Assembly: GCF_027595985.1 (NCBI RefSeq)
Contig: NC_073311.1
Coordinates: forward strand, 44,457,539-44,521,538
DNA length: 64,000 bases
Direction of reading: 5' to 3'
From: Sorex araneus
Lineage: Eukaryota; Chordata; Mammalia; Eulipotyphla; Soricidae
The notes under the pieces: generated by a model
What the model saw: the letters and a program-made list of their open reading frames with translations, nothing else
What the model was told of the DNA's origin: nothing
Database searches by the model: none
Shown here: positions 1-10,952 of the stretch, piece by piece
Layout of the letters: each line of letters begins with the position of its first letter
Position numbering within the stretch: position 1 is the stretch's first letter
Made by a program: the position numbers and the translations under genes

Positions 1-845
1 GGTATCATCAAAAAATACTTCAGCAAAAGAAAATTTTTGAAAATTGGCGTATCTCACTATGGTATCATGAAATTCTTGTCTGAGGGTTTACAAAACTGTT
101 TTTTGATAAACTGAGTTCTCTGTGTTGTTTTGTTAATTGAGCTTACTTGGCTTCTATATTGCTTTCCCATTTAATTGAGTGTACTAGTCGATGTCAATAT
201 TGTAGAATTTAGAGGTGCTGTGTGGCCACAAGTATAGACATATGCTCCAGAAACTTTAGAATATTTTATTGAGCCATACTTTTATAGAATGTAGTTGTAG
301 CTTCCAGGACTTTCTGGAAGTACTGGGGGGAGGGAAGGCTGCCCACCCCAACTCCAGAAGATCCCAGAGTTCTCAGTCTGAAAACCGGAATACCTGGAAT
401 TTTCAGCAGTTTGGCATCTCTGCGAAGCTTAATCACGAAGCAATGGAGTTGGGTTGTTGGCCTGGTGGCAGCTTTAGGGGATGTGAGTGATGCTGCCAGG
501 GTTTCAACAGGGTGGGGACTCAGCATGTCCGCCTATCAAGGGTACCCCAGAGTTTTCAACCCAGAGACCTGTGTGCCCATGAAGTTTTACATCTTGCTGT
601 TCCCTTGAGATTTAATCGTGGATCTGTATATATCTATATCTGAGTTTTTCTCAAATTGCCATCTATATCTGAGTTGTTCTCTGGAACAAAACCTCAGTTT
701 CATTCCATTGATTAACCCTGTAGATTTCATTGTCATACAGCACTTATTCTTACAGTGGAATTTGGTAGCATACCTCATACCCCTTGTCATACTAGTATTC
801 CAAACATAATTTCCTGTTCTTTTTTTACATAAGGGCATTGTGAAG
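1..845. other. AT-rich intergenic DNA, no gene recognised
   Basis: No long open frame, splice-like structure or recognisable repeat is visible. The short open frames on both strands overlap each other and look random. Confidence 0.5.
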
Positions 846-1082
846 AATTGTAAAGAATACGGCAGAGCCTGGCAAGCTCTCTGTGGCATATTCTATATGC
901 CAAATACAGTAACAATGATGGGTCTCAATTCCCCTTACCCGGAAGGAGCCTCCAATGTGGCACCGCTGGAAAGAAAGAGTAAAGAGAGGATGCTAAAATC
1001 TCAAGGCTAGGACGAATGGAGACGTTACTGGCGCTCGCTGGAGAAAATCGATGATCAACGGGATGGCAGTGACAGTGATTTT
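846..1082 (+). mobile_element. 3' half of the long composite shrew SINE
   Basis: Contains the diagnostic words 'cagagcctggcaagctctc', 'catattctatatgccaaata' and 'aatcgatgatcaacgggatg' in the same order as the full copies near 7.7 and 42.2 kb. It ends in the characteristic 'cagtgacagtgat' tail. The 5' half is missing, so this is a truncated insertion. Confidence 0.75.
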
Positions 1083-1782
1083 CATCTGTGATTGGCAAGT
1101 CCACCTTTTGTACTTGTCTTTTCACAAAATTTACTTATCTGTTACTGCACACTCATTCTTCTAAATTCCAGTTGAAATTTCGGTTGTTTTAGCTCTGAAT
1201 TTTCTTCTTAATATGGGAACATATGTTAAACAGTTTTGATAGTAGACATACAAGCTGGAGTGTTAAAAATTCTCCATCAATATTATGCTTGATTTAGGTT
1301 TATGTTTAATCATCATCAAATATATGAAATTCTATCTTCCTGAGGAGCTTTGGTTAATTTTCATCACAAAGTACTGAATTTATCCAATAACTTTTCTACA
1401 TGTTTTATATATATAATGTTATGTTTATTTTCCTCTATCAATATTAATTCAAATTAAATTGGTAGACATTTCAGACTTTGGATTCTCCTTGCACACTAGG
1501 AGAAACTTTCCTTATTTGTGATATATTCATTTTCATTAAATTCTTAGATATGCGTAGCTCATATTTTATGTAAAATGTTTCCATCTATGCTTATTCATGA
1601 AAAGGGACTGCAGTTTTATTAGTAGCATTACCATCATATTATTTTGTTAAAAGGTTATTATTGGAATGACAAAAATTATGCACAAGGAGTTGTACAACAA
1701 CTTGCATCTGTATTATAAATTTCTGAAACCCTATAGAAGACATGAATTATTATTATTATCTTTTATTATTTTTATTATAGGC
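1083..1782. other. AT-rich intergenic DNA, nothing recognised
   Basis: Strongly AT-rich with no coding potential and no repeat that I can name. Confidence 0.45.
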
Positions 1783-2251
1783 TGTTGGGGAACAGTTTTC
1801 CCTGTACAGTGCCCGGACATGTCAGGCAGATGTGGAGTGAAGGATGACAGACGCACAGAGAAATACCCTCTGGGAGCAGCTGATAACTGTTCACTTTACT
1901 GCCAAATACACATATTTTGTAAAGAGTCTGAGCATCAAAGGGTGGTCCAATCACATAAAGTTGAGCATTATTGCCCTATCATCTCTCCAACTCTGCTCTG
2001 CCCCGGTCCAATCCCAGTCAAGGCTAGATGCTGCAGTTAGGATGACTTGCTAAGCACACATGACGGTTTCTGTGTCTTGGGCTCATGTGACCAGGAGGTC
2101 GAGTGAGGCTCAAGGCCGAACACCTGGTACTGGCTGACACCCTGTTCTTGTCAACTTGGCCCAGACACTCCCTCTTGCGAGGCTTCACTTCTGGGCTGCT
2201 TTGCAAGGTCGGGTCTTATCTGCTCCAGTGTCTGTCACCACAATGGGCATC
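1783..2251. repeat. Possible solo LTR or other unassigned repeat
   Basis: The segment opens with 'tgttggggaacag', which resembles the TGTTGGGG start of the provirus LTR at 18856, and is more GC-rich than its flanks. It stops where an antisense L1 3' end begins. I found no clear polyadenylation signal and no convincing target duplication, so the LTR label is tentative. Confidence 0.25.
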
Positions 2252-3590
2252 CTTATTTACAGTACTGGATATGAAGGGTTTAATATGAAGGGTTTTCAAC
2301 GCCACAGCATCCACCAAGTTGTCACTATTCCCTACCCACTATCCCAGTCAACTTGCTCCCACCTCTTCCCCCACTCTGGTAAGCTTAGTTCTGTAGACCA
2401 GTTCGCAGGGTTTTGCTCCTCCCTTAATACATCCTACATATGAGAGAGGTTATTCTGTATTTTTTCTTCTAATTTCACTCAGAATAATATTTCCAGATGA
2501 GTGCATGTAGCAGAAAATTACATAATCTTGGCTTTTTTTATAGTTAAATTCTACTATGTGTACAGAGATGAATAAACTAGTATATAAGTTCTTGGTTACT
2601 TGGGTTGCTTATCTAGTTATTTGTTCTTGGTCATTTGGGTTCTTTCCAGATACTGCTAGTTTGAAAAGAGATGCCGTGAACATGAAGGAAAATATCTTTC
2701 TGAAAAGTTTTTCAGCCCTTGGGGCATATGCCAGAAAGTAGAATTACTGGATCATATGGAAACTCAATTTTCAGTTTTTGGAGAAGTATCCACATAATTT
2801 TACAAAAAGGTTAACCAGTTGGCATTCCCACTAGCAGTGGATTTGTGTTCCTTTTCCCCTACATTCATGCCAACACTGGTTGTTTTTTATTCATCTTTTA
2901 TATGAAGCAATCTCACTGGTATGAGGCGATAGCTTGTTATTTTCATTTGCATTTCCCTGATAATAAATGATACATAATACTTTTTCATATACCTATCAGC
3001 CATTTGCATGTTTTCGAAGAAGATTCTGTTCATCTCTTCCCCCCATTTTGTGATGAAGTTGATTTTTACTTATTAAGTATTACAAGCTCTTTATATATCT
3101 TGGATAATAAATTTTTTTCAGATAAGGGATGGAAAAATATTTTTTCTCAGCATGTGGGGGTGCATTTTTACTCTCATCATTGTTTCTTTTTCAGTCAGAA
3201 GCTTCTTAATTTAATGGAGTCCCATTTGTTTATCTTTGCTTCCATTTACTCTGCAAATGACATTGAATCGTTGAAGACATCTGTAGAGCCAATACAGAAG
3301 GACTTTGTCTATATTTTTCCGAACATAATTTTTGAAGTTGGGTCTGATATCAAGCTCATTAGCTCACTTTTAATTCACTTGGACATGGTGTGAGATAAGC
3401 ATCTAAGTTCATTTTTTGCATGTGACTGACTAGTTTTCCAACACCACTTGTTGAAGAGTTTTCTTTCCTCCTCTTCATACTCTTTGCTCCTTTGTCAAAA
3501 ATTAACTGGACACATAACTTAAGATCTGTCATTAGGTTCTCAATTCTATTTCATTAGTCTGCGAACCTACTCTAAAATATTTGGGAGAAA
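2252..3590 (-). mobile_element. 5'-truncated L1 LINE, antisense
   Basis: Reading the minus strand gives an L1 3' UTR followed upstream by the end of ORF2. On the plus strand the recognisable antisense words are 'tttacagtactgg' at the 3' UTR start, 'tcatttgcatttccctgat', 'ttatatatcttggataat' and 'ctttgtcaaaaattaactgg'. All reading frames are broken. The open frame at 3004-3393 on the plus strand is an artefact of antisense L1 sequence, not a gene. Confidence 0.75.
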
Positions 3591-3799
3591 TGCTCTTAAA
3601 GTGCACTAGATCCAAAATTGAAGGGGACAGGAAAAATTAATATTTCACTGTATTAAGCTATTGAGATATTATTTTCCTTTTCTTTTCAATTTGATTTCTA
3701 TAGAAATTATTCCTGTCAAGGTCTAAACAAAATCAGCATAACAGAGTTCATAATATTCTTATTATTTTTTTAATTTCTGCGTCTCTATTTACTTTCTCT

Positions 3800-4165
3800 T
3801 TTTCAGATTTATTTTGTTTGTGTTTTCTCTCATCTTGCCAGATGTTTATCCTTTAAGAATCACTATTTCATAAGGCCGGTTTTCTCTAATGTTCGTTTTG
3901 TTTTCTATTTCATTGTTTCTCCCCACTTTTCATTATTATTTTCTTGATTAAACACTCTCTGTTTGTCTTTTTCCAAGTCTCAAGTGGAACACTCAATTTA
4001 TTTGTTTCAAACTTGCTTTGTTTCTTGATAAATGCATTTAAATTAAATATTTCTAAGTATATTTTAGCTATGTCTCATTAGTTTGAAAGTACTTTTGTCA
4101 TTATTCAGTTCGAATTTTTTAATATAATTTTCTCAGTAATTAAAAAGTTATTAGGAGTATAGTAT
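3800..4165 (-). mobile_element. Older L1 ORF2 fragment, antisense
   Basis: Plus-strand text such as 'catcttgccagatgtttatc', 'gatttctgcgtctc'-like words and 'ttcagttcgaattttttaat' matches the antisense of a middle segment of L1 ORF2, heavily diverged. It may belong to the same insertion as the L1 just upstream, with internal loss. Confidence 0.5.
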
Positions 4166-4885
4166 ATAAATTCAAGGTATGCCAATTTCATGGAATTGTG
4201 ATAAGTTAGCCAAGCAATTACACTAATACTTGGAATTTGTTTGATCCACTTGATGGAGAAGAATCAGATAATAGAATATTTGACTACCCAATTTTCCCTC
4301 CTTCTCACTAGCAGAAATAAAAGCTCAGTATATTAGTCGGCTCCAGAATGTAAACTACCCTTCCCAGCTTCTTTGCAGTTAATTGTAGTTATATATCTAC
4401 AGGCCTAATATTTGACCTAAGAAATACAAATAGATTCTTCAATGTCTAAAAAGTATCTCTAAAAGAGGTCATTGCCTTCTCCTTATTTTTTCTCCGTTTA
4501 TTATTTTCATATTTTAGGATTTTCTAAGCATTTTACTATTTTACTTGGGGGCCACCAAGGTCACATATGAGGGATCCATGTAATATGGGGCTACTCAGAG
4601 CCTTGAGCTATCCCCCTGGCCCTGTTTTCCTCTTGTAAATTGAACTACAGATTCTGCCTAGAGCCAGAGCTGCCATCTTGAATGCCGAGATAAAGTTAGA
4701 CATGAAAATATTAACTTTCCAAGGTAAGAAAGAGACAGATCAAAATTAGAAGAAGCCTGGTTTTTGATGCCACGGAGATTCACTTCACGGACTGCTGACT
4801 TAGACTGTGATATCAGACAAAGATTAGTTTCTATTGTGTTTAAACTTCTCTTCTGTTAAAAGTTGTTCTTGTTTGTTCAGGGATC
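4166..4885. other. Intergenic DNA with a possible old SINE scrap
   Basis: Mostly unassigned. Around 4546-4622 the words 'ggggccaccaaggtcacat' and 'ctatccccctggccc' resemble a very worn antisense tRNA-derived SINE. Nothing coding is visible. Confidence 0.35.
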
Positions 4886-5035
4886 ATAACTGGTAGAGCT
4901 TCTCCTCCGGGGTCTGTGCTCAGGGGTCACTCTTAGTGGTGCTTAGAGATCAAATGCAGGGCTGGGTGTCAAGCTGAGATCAATCCACAAGCAAGACAAA
5001 CACCTTAACCCCTGCACTAGCTCTCCTGTCCCTTT
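4886..5035 (-). mobile_element. Old tRNA-derived SINE, antisense
   Basis: Recognisable but diverged antisense SINE: 'gtgctcaggggtcactctta', 'ggtgcttagagatcaaatg' and 'ctctcctgtccc' occur in the same order as in the young copies. Confidence 0.55.
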
Positions 5036-5124
5036 AAACTCCCTGTTCACAGCAATGAGAACAATACATAGGAGATGGGAGAATGATATTTTAAATGAAT
5101 TTATCTAACAATACTCTTTCTCTG

Positions 5125-5395
5125 AACAGGAGAAACAGTAGCGTAGGTATGATACTTGCCTTGCATGCAGCTGATTCAGGTTCAATTCCCCAGCACACAC
5201 ACACACATACAGAGAGAGAGGGGGAGAGAGAGAGGGAGGGAGAGAGAGAGGGAGGGAGGGAGAGAGAGAGGGAGGGAGGGAGGAAGGGAGAGAGAGGGGG
5301 AGAGAGAGAGGGAGGGAGAGAGAGGGGGTGAGAAGAGAGAGAGAGAAAGAGAAAGACTTCTCATGAAAATTTAAAAACAACGCCATGTCTCATAG
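5125..5395 (+). repeat. SINE head followed by a long (GA)n/(GGGA)n microsatellite
   Basis: A worn tRNA-like head ('cttgccttgcatgcag', B-box-like 'ggttcaattcc') runs into (CA)n at about 5193-5208. A roughly 150-bp purine tract of GAGA and GGGAGG units follows to about 5356. Long open frames in every phase here are repeat artefacts. Confidence 0.8.
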
Positions 5396-5930
5396 GGAAA
5401 AAAAAAAACCTTAAAAATTTCTCAGCCTGCACGAAAACTCTGGGGCACTCCGAGGAGGTGGGCAGGCAGAGTATCTGCTCTGTTTAAGCCTCAGCAGCAC
5501 ACCCACATCTCACAGCTGCAGCCATGCCAAGGGATCAACTCCACCCCTTCCTGAATGTTCTCTGCAGAGACCCCAAACTGTGAATGATTTCAGTTATCCT
5601 AGGGCCCAGGCTAGAACACTAGGGTCTTCTCAGAGTCAGGGTGGGCAGCCTCCCTCCTGCCCCCATACATTCAGAAGCCCGGGTAGTCACACCCACCTCC
5701 CACTGCTGTCTCCATGTCAGCTCATTGACCCACACCATCCATCCCGAAGTCTCTAATTCGTCCATACAGAAATTCCAGTAGAAGCACACCAAATTAGACT
5801 GGAAAGTAACACAGAAGTCAACTAAATTTCACAAGCAAAAAACATTAACACAGAAGGCTCAACTAGTAACAGACAGCTTAATAAATTCTTACACAAGGAT
5901 ACAACCCATGAGATGTAACGGTTTTCACAT
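5396..5930. other. Intergenic DNA, nothing recognised
   Basis: Moderate GC, no open frame with coding character and no repeat that I can name. Confidence 0.4.
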
Positions 5931-5940
5931 TAAAATTGAT

Positions 5941-6116
5941 TTTTTTTTTTTTGCTTTTTGGGTCACACCTGGCTCTGCACAGGGGTTACTCCTGGCTCTG
6001 CACTCAGGAATTATCCATGGCGGTGCTCAGGGGACCATATGGGATGCTGGGAATCAAACCCAGGTCGGCCGCGTGCAGGGCAAACACCCTCCCCACTGTG
6101 CTATCACTCCAGCCCC
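5941..6116 (-). mobile_element. Young short shrew SINE (tRNA-derived), antisense
   Basis: Starts with poly(T) plus 'gctttttgggtcacacctgg' and ends 'ctatcactccagcccc', so the SINE lies on the minus strand with its A tail on the left. It is bracketed by the target duplication 'taaaattgat' at 5931-5940 and 6117-6126. Apparent peptides in this stretch come from SINE sequence. Confidence 0.92.
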
Positions 6117-6126
6117 TAAAATTGAT

Positions 6127-6810
6127 TTTTATACTGATTGATTTTAATGTTGGAACTTTGTTATCTAATCCATTTTAACTCTAGATTTGTATCAACAGTA
6201 GTGGTATTTGTCTAGATTTAAGGAAAAAAATAATTTTAAAGGGGGGGAAAAAAAGAAAGTTCTCAGCATGCGTAGTTAGCTTCTTCAAGAGCTTCTTCCC
6301 CCCACCCTGTGTTTCTATGGCAACTTCTGTTTAGCTACACAGAACACCTAGAAATCTGAACACCACTATTAGCCAGTACCCACACCAATTAAATGTAGTT
6401 GGAGTGTGAAGTCATGGTTTTCATCAACGTAAGAGTTCTAGCCAGCTCTTCCAGAAATTCTTTAGAATGCCATAGACATTTCTTAGAATCAGGATGAAAT
6501 CAGTTGGTAAATTGATTTGACTTAATGCTTTATAAAATAAAAAATATATGTGTACATATAGTCTTATCACTCTGGAGTCATTATATTAGTATTCCTTCAT
6601 AGAACAGCAGCAGGAGGTCACTGGGAGAGTTGTAGTTCGTGTATTCATTAGTCAACAAATATTTGTTCAGGATTTGCTACGTGACGTGTACTGTTCAAGA
6701 CACTGATTAGCAGGAGAGTCAAGGCTGTCTCTCATTGATGTCACATTCTATTGAAAGACAGAACCAGTACACAACTGAACAAAAATAAAGCAAGATAGAA
6801 CATAGAAATA
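6127..6810. other. AT-rich intergenic DNA
   Basis: No gene or recognisable repeat. A short G-run/A-run occurs at 6241-6256. Confidence 0.4.
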
Positions 6811-7068
6811 GGATGGGTTGGAGCGAAAGCACATGGGGTTGGGCGTTTGCCTTGCACTCGGCCAACCTGGGTTCAATTCCTCCATCCCTCCCGGAGAGTC
6901 CGGCAAACTACTGAGAGTATCCCGCCCGCACACCAGAGCCTGGCAAGCTACCTGGGGCATATTCAACATGCCAAAAACAGTAATAACAAGTCTCACAATG
7001 GAGACATTACTGGTGCCCGCTGGAGCAAATCAATGAACAACGGGATAACAGTGATGACAGTGCGACAG
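6811..7068 (+). mobile_element. Short form of the second shrew SINE family (about 255 bp)
   Basis: A tRNA-like head with 'gggcgtttgccttgcac' and B-box-like 'gggttcaattcc' is followed by a body containing 'gagagtatcccgcccgcaca', 'catattcaacatgccaaaaa' and 'gcaaatcaatgaacaacggg'. It is flanked by an imperfect target duplication, 'acatagaaat' at 6800-6809 and 'acataggaat' at 7069-7078. Confidence 0.9.
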
Positions 7069-7078
7069 ACATAGGAAT

Positions 7079-7731
7079 GAAAATGACCCAGAGGAAACAA
7101 AGTTTCACAAAAAGCTCCTTTATAAAAAAGACTGTACTGTAGTTTGGACATTTAGGTTGTTTCCATATCTTGGCTATTATACTAAGTGCAGTGATGAACC
7201 ACAGAATTTCAATTAAAAAAAATAAGGAGGCATTACATATAGGAGGGCTGATTTAAATTGGATGTACTAGAAAGATATTGTCACAAGGGAAGATTTCAAC
7301 TGAAAATCAAATTATAAGATAGCCACTGTGCAATGATTTGGGGACAGAGGGTTTTAGTGCAGAAAAAAACTGCACAAGATCCACTGAAAATCCCAGCACA
7401 TGCAACTTTTTATTTAGAACCTGGAAGAGACTGGCTATAACTGAAATAGGGAGAGTAGGAGAGATATACAAACTGAGTTTGGACAGATGGGCAGAATGCG
7501 TTCATGTGCATTGGAATCAGTGGATGACTAAAGCCAGTTCATACAGACAGATGAGAAATGAGCTGTAAGGAATTTTCTGAATCTAAGCACATTTGTGATT
7601 AAAAATTTAGGAAAATTTACAACAAAATACATTGTATTAAAATGAAGGTATAACTTACAACAAAATACATTGCATTAAAATGAAAGTAACAGTTACTCAA
7701 AATTTCTTATTTTATTAAGATTTTTTATTAA
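7079..7731. other. AT-rich intergenic DNA
   Basis: No gene recognised. A short near-duplication, 'caaaatacattg(t/c)attaaa', occurs at about 7623-7641 and 7662-7680. Confidence 0.4.
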
Positions 7732-8385
7732 GAGCCTCTTGTCCCCATGCCTGGTGTGTTCACCGGGGACCCTCGGAGCAGGGCGGGTTGAGTTTCCCTC
7801 CCCACCTTGAGCAGAGCCCCGGCAGCCAAAGACCTCCGGAACCCAGCCACAACCATGCTCAAGGCCACTCTCCACATACTCAGAGGAGCCTCATGCATGA
7901 AGGAACTAGCAGAGGAACCTAGGTGTGGGGGACCCGGGGCTGAGATCTCCAAGTCTGTTCGGATTGGGACTGGGTCTCCTCCATCCAGTCCCCCCATTTT
8001 CCAGTAGCTTGGCAGCCACACACACAAACTGCCCCTGTCACAGTGTAGGCCCATCAATGGCCAGGATCCAGAGACTATTAAAAAACTCTCCCGGAAGCAA
8101 CCAGGTTCAACCTCAGAGAACCTGGCAAGGTACCGAGAGCATCCTGCCCACATGGCAGAGCCTGGCAAGCTCTCCGTGGCATATTCAATATGCCAAATAC
8201 AGTAACAGTGATGGGTCTCATTTCCCTTACTCTGAAAGAGCCTCCAATGCGGCACAGCTGGGAAGAACGAGTAAAGAAAGGCTGCTAAAATCTCAGGACT
8301 AGGACAAATTGAGACATTACTGGTGCCCACTCGAGAAAATCAATGATCAACAGGATGATGGTGATATACAGTGATACGGTGATTA
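7732..8385 (+). mobile_element. Long composite shrew SINE, full or near-full copy
   Basis: Begins 'agagcctcttgtcccc' and carries a GC-rich 5' part with 'ccagccacaaccatgctcaa' and 'atcaatggccaggatccaga'. It then joins a 3' part shared with the second SINE family ('cagagcctggcaagctctcc', 'cgagaaaatcaatgatcaac') and ends in 'cagtgatacggtgatt'. The order is the same as in the copies at 12.8, 42.2 and 47.4 kb. Opposite-strand open frames here are artefacts. Confidence 0.85.
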
Positions 8386-8750
8386 AGATTCACTATCTAT
8401 GCACTTCTGGGTATTGAAATCCATGGAATCTATGTGGGACAATTACCACTCAGTAATATCCACTGACTCCAAGTCAGTAATATCACGCTGGCAACCTGAA
8501 AATCAGTCACGGCTGGAATATTTGCATCATAAAAATCTGGCTTCCCATGACCCAGTGAGATAGTTTTTTATGTTTTTATTTGTATGGATAAGAAATCTGG
8601 GACACTGTGGTTTGCGGGTGATTCAGGATAGGAAATACTGGGAAATGTACTGTCTAGATTTTGAGTGAGAGCAGAGCCCCCTGGTGGAAGGTAATTGTGC
8701 TATCAATACACCTATTCACTCAGAAACTCCTCGCCCTTACAAAACCTTAG
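8386..8750. other. Intergenic DNA, nothing recognised
   Basis: No open frame of note. The local word 'gtcagtaatatc' recurs in slightly different form at about 8450-8485. Confidence 0.4.
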
Positions 8751-8810
8751 TAATTCCTGAGTGCAGAGCCAGGATTAACCCCTGTGCATTGCCAGGTGTG
8801 ACCCAAAAAG

Positions 8811-8846
<36 letters not shown>
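8751..8846 (+). mobile_element. Truncated short SINE with an (AT)n tail
   Basis: Contains the last 60 bp of the short SINE in plus orientation ('taattcctgagtgcagagcc', 'ggtgtgacccaaaaag'). A pure (AT)n microsatellite follows directly at about 8813-8846 and probably grew from the A tail. Confidence 0.8.
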
Positions 8847-8850
<4 letters not shown>

Positions 8851-9300
8851 GTTAAAAATAAAGCTTGATTTCAACCATCCATTTATTCTTTCTGTGTGTG
8901 GCAAAACACAAGGACCAGAAGCAGCTTTGCCCTGGAGCTAGAGAACTTGAAATCTTAGGGTCCTGTTCTGACTTAGGTCTGTCCACAACTCTATAAGGAC
9001 CTTTAGAACAAGCTCACCTGGAAATTTGTGGACTTATATGTTTTCAAGTTTTCCAAAATAAGGTAGTTAAGTAGCGCTGAGATAAAACTTCCCTCTCCAT
9101 CTGACACTTTTTACCCGTGACCCAGAAATCTTTGGAACAGAGAGGAAGCAGTGAATGAAAATTGATTGCACTTGCATTTAGGGGTTACTTTTTTGTCATA
9201 CATAGTCTGTCTCAAGGATGGTCTTATTATGTTAGGATAAAGCATTTCCAGGAATTCTTCTGCCTTCTGCCCCAACTCATTTAGTCTTATTTAAAATTTT
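8847..9300. other. Intergenic DNA, nothing recognised
   Basis: No gene or named repeat visible. Confidence 0.4.
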
Positions 9301-9560
9301 TTATTGACGTTCTTTGGTTTACAATACTGTTATTGGTTTCCCAAGCACACAATCCCAACACCGCACCCATCACGAGTGCATCTGCCTCCCACTCCCAAGG
9401 GCCCCAAAGCTCCCCGCATTTAGTCCCTATCAACTCAATTATGTGGACCAATTCTCCTGCGTCATTGTCCTTGGCCCTTTGTTGCCACCTTGCTGTATAA
9501 CTTTAGGTCCTATGTATGAGTGAGATCATTCTGTATCTCCCTCTTTCTTTCTAACCACCA
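9301..9560 (-). mobile_element. L1 3' UTR fragment, antisense
   Basis: Opens 'ttattgacgttctttggttt', then 'acaatactgttattgg' and 'tatgtatgagtgagatcat'. These match the antisense L1 tails at 2252 and 53461. It is a 5'-truncated insertion containing only the 3' UTR. Confidence 0.65.
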
Positions 9561-9584
9561 AAAAAACTCAATTTGAAGTCTTAA

Positions 9585-9885
9585 ACTCAGAATCAGTTTT
9601 CTTTTGAGAGAGGGGTTCCCCCAGAAGTGCTCAGGAGCCCCAGGTCACCTTTCACCTCTGCCAATCAGGCCAGCACGTCAATAATTGGGCCCAGGAGTGC
9701 CAGTGTCATGGATTTCCAGGAGCACCTGGAAATACTCTGATCTCTAGGGCTACAACAAGCAATGCTTGAGAGCCTCAGGATTATCTCCAGTGATGTTCAG
9801 GGGACCGTGTGGTGCCAAGGATTGAACTGGTGGTGCCCACATGTAAAGCATGCACCTTAATTCCTGTATTATCTCTTCTTTTTTT
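9585..9885 (-). mobile_element. Old, degraded SINE pair, antisense
   Basis: Two weak SINE-like blocks. 'ccagaagtgctcaggagccc' marks the first and 'gtgatgttcaggggaccgtg ... attgaactggtggtgcc' the second. Both are much more diverged than the neighbouring copies. Confidence 0.5.
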
Positions 9886-9909
9886 TTAAAGTAGCAATGC
9901 TATTTATTT

Positions 9910-10082
9910 ATTTATTTTGCTTTTTGGATCACACCCAGCGATGCTCAGGGGTTACTCCTCACTCTGCACTCAGGAATTACTCCTGGCAGTGCTTGGGGGA
10001 CCATATGGGACACCGGGGATCGAACCCAAGTCGGCCGCATGCAAGGCAAATGCCCTACCCATTGTACTATCGCCCCAGCCCC
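9910..10082 (-). mobile_element. Young short shrew SINE, antisense
   Basis: Runs from 'ttttgctttttggatcacac' to 'ctatcgccccagcccc' with all internal words intact ('caggaattactcctggcagt', 'gatcgaacccaagtcggcc'). Confidence 0.9.
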
Positions 10083-10118
10083 ATGGACAGGATTCTTGAA
10101 GAAGATTCTTAAGAGAAA

Positions 10119-10121
<3 letters not shown>

Positions 10122-10165
<44 letters not shown>

Positions 10166-10328
10166 GGTTTTGGGTCACACCTGGCGATGCACAGGGGTTA
10201 CTGCTGGCTCTTCACTCAGGAATTACCCCTGGCAGTGCTCAGGGGACCATATGGGATGCTGGGATTAGAACCCGGGTCGGCCGCGTGCAAGGCAAACGCC
10301 CTACCCGCTGTGCTATTGCTCCAGCCCC
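10122..10328 (-). mobile_element. Short shrew SINE with an expanded (TA)n tail, antisense
   Basis: The SINE body spans about 10163-10328, preceded by a (TA)n tract (10122-10162) in place of the usual poly(T). The target duplication 'agaaagtgtatat' occurs at 10114-10126 and 10329-10341, so the (TA)n lies within the insertion boundary and likely arose from the tail. Confidence 0.9.
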
Positions 10329-10645
10329 AGAAAGTGTATATTTTCTTCAACCAACCCCTGACCAAAACAACATTCTGTTTAGAGAGCTAATGTACAAGGT
10401 GACGATCAGTAACAATGCTATGCACGAGGTCCTGGGTTGGAATCACAACATCACACAAGTATCTTTACTCACTGACTGAAGATTCATGAATTTCCTGATG
10501 AAAGATTTTAAGTGATCCAGACAGTTTGGCACTCATTTTCCTGTTGTTGCTTTCCTTTCACTAGCTTTACCGGGAAGCAACAGCTGCCCCTTCTCCGCTC
10601 TCCCTCAGCACACTGTTGGTATTCTAGTTTTGCCATCAAATTGCT

Positions 10646-10792
10646 TTGAGAGAGGTAACTGTTGGGTCACACAAGCAGTGCTCTGGAGCTATTCCTGGCT
10701 CTGTGATCGAAAGTGACCCTCGACACTGCTCAGGGAATTCTGTGAAGTGCCAGGGATTGAACCTGGGTTGGCTCCATGAAAAGTAGAGTGCC
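10646..10792 (-). mobile_element. Old SINE, antisense
   Basis: Diverged SINE words in order: 'ttgggtcacacaagcagtgc', 'cctcgacactgctcaggg' and 'ggattgaacctgggttgg'. Confidence 0.65.
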
Positions 10793-10805
10793 GGAACTTA
10801 TATTT

Positions 10806-10952
10806 TGGGGCTGCATGCAGCTGTGCTCAGGGCATATTCATGGCTCTGTGCTCAGGGGATCACTCCTGGCAGTGCCGGGGAACCATACAGGGTGCTGGGG
10901 ATTAAACCCAGGATAGCAGTATGCAAAGCAAGTGCCCTATCCAGCCCCCAGA
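10806..10952 (-). mobile_element. Old SINE, antisense
   Basis: Second diverged copy just downstream: 'cagctgtgctcagggcatat', 'gatcactcctggcagtgcc', 'gccctatccagccccc'. Confidence 0.7.

Noticed and set aside
3004..3393. 129-codon plus-strand frame
   Set aside because: Lies on the antisense of an L1 3' end.
5105..5386. Arg/Glu-rich and Ser/Leu-rich frames
   Set aside because: Translation of a (GA)n/(GGGA)n microsatellite.
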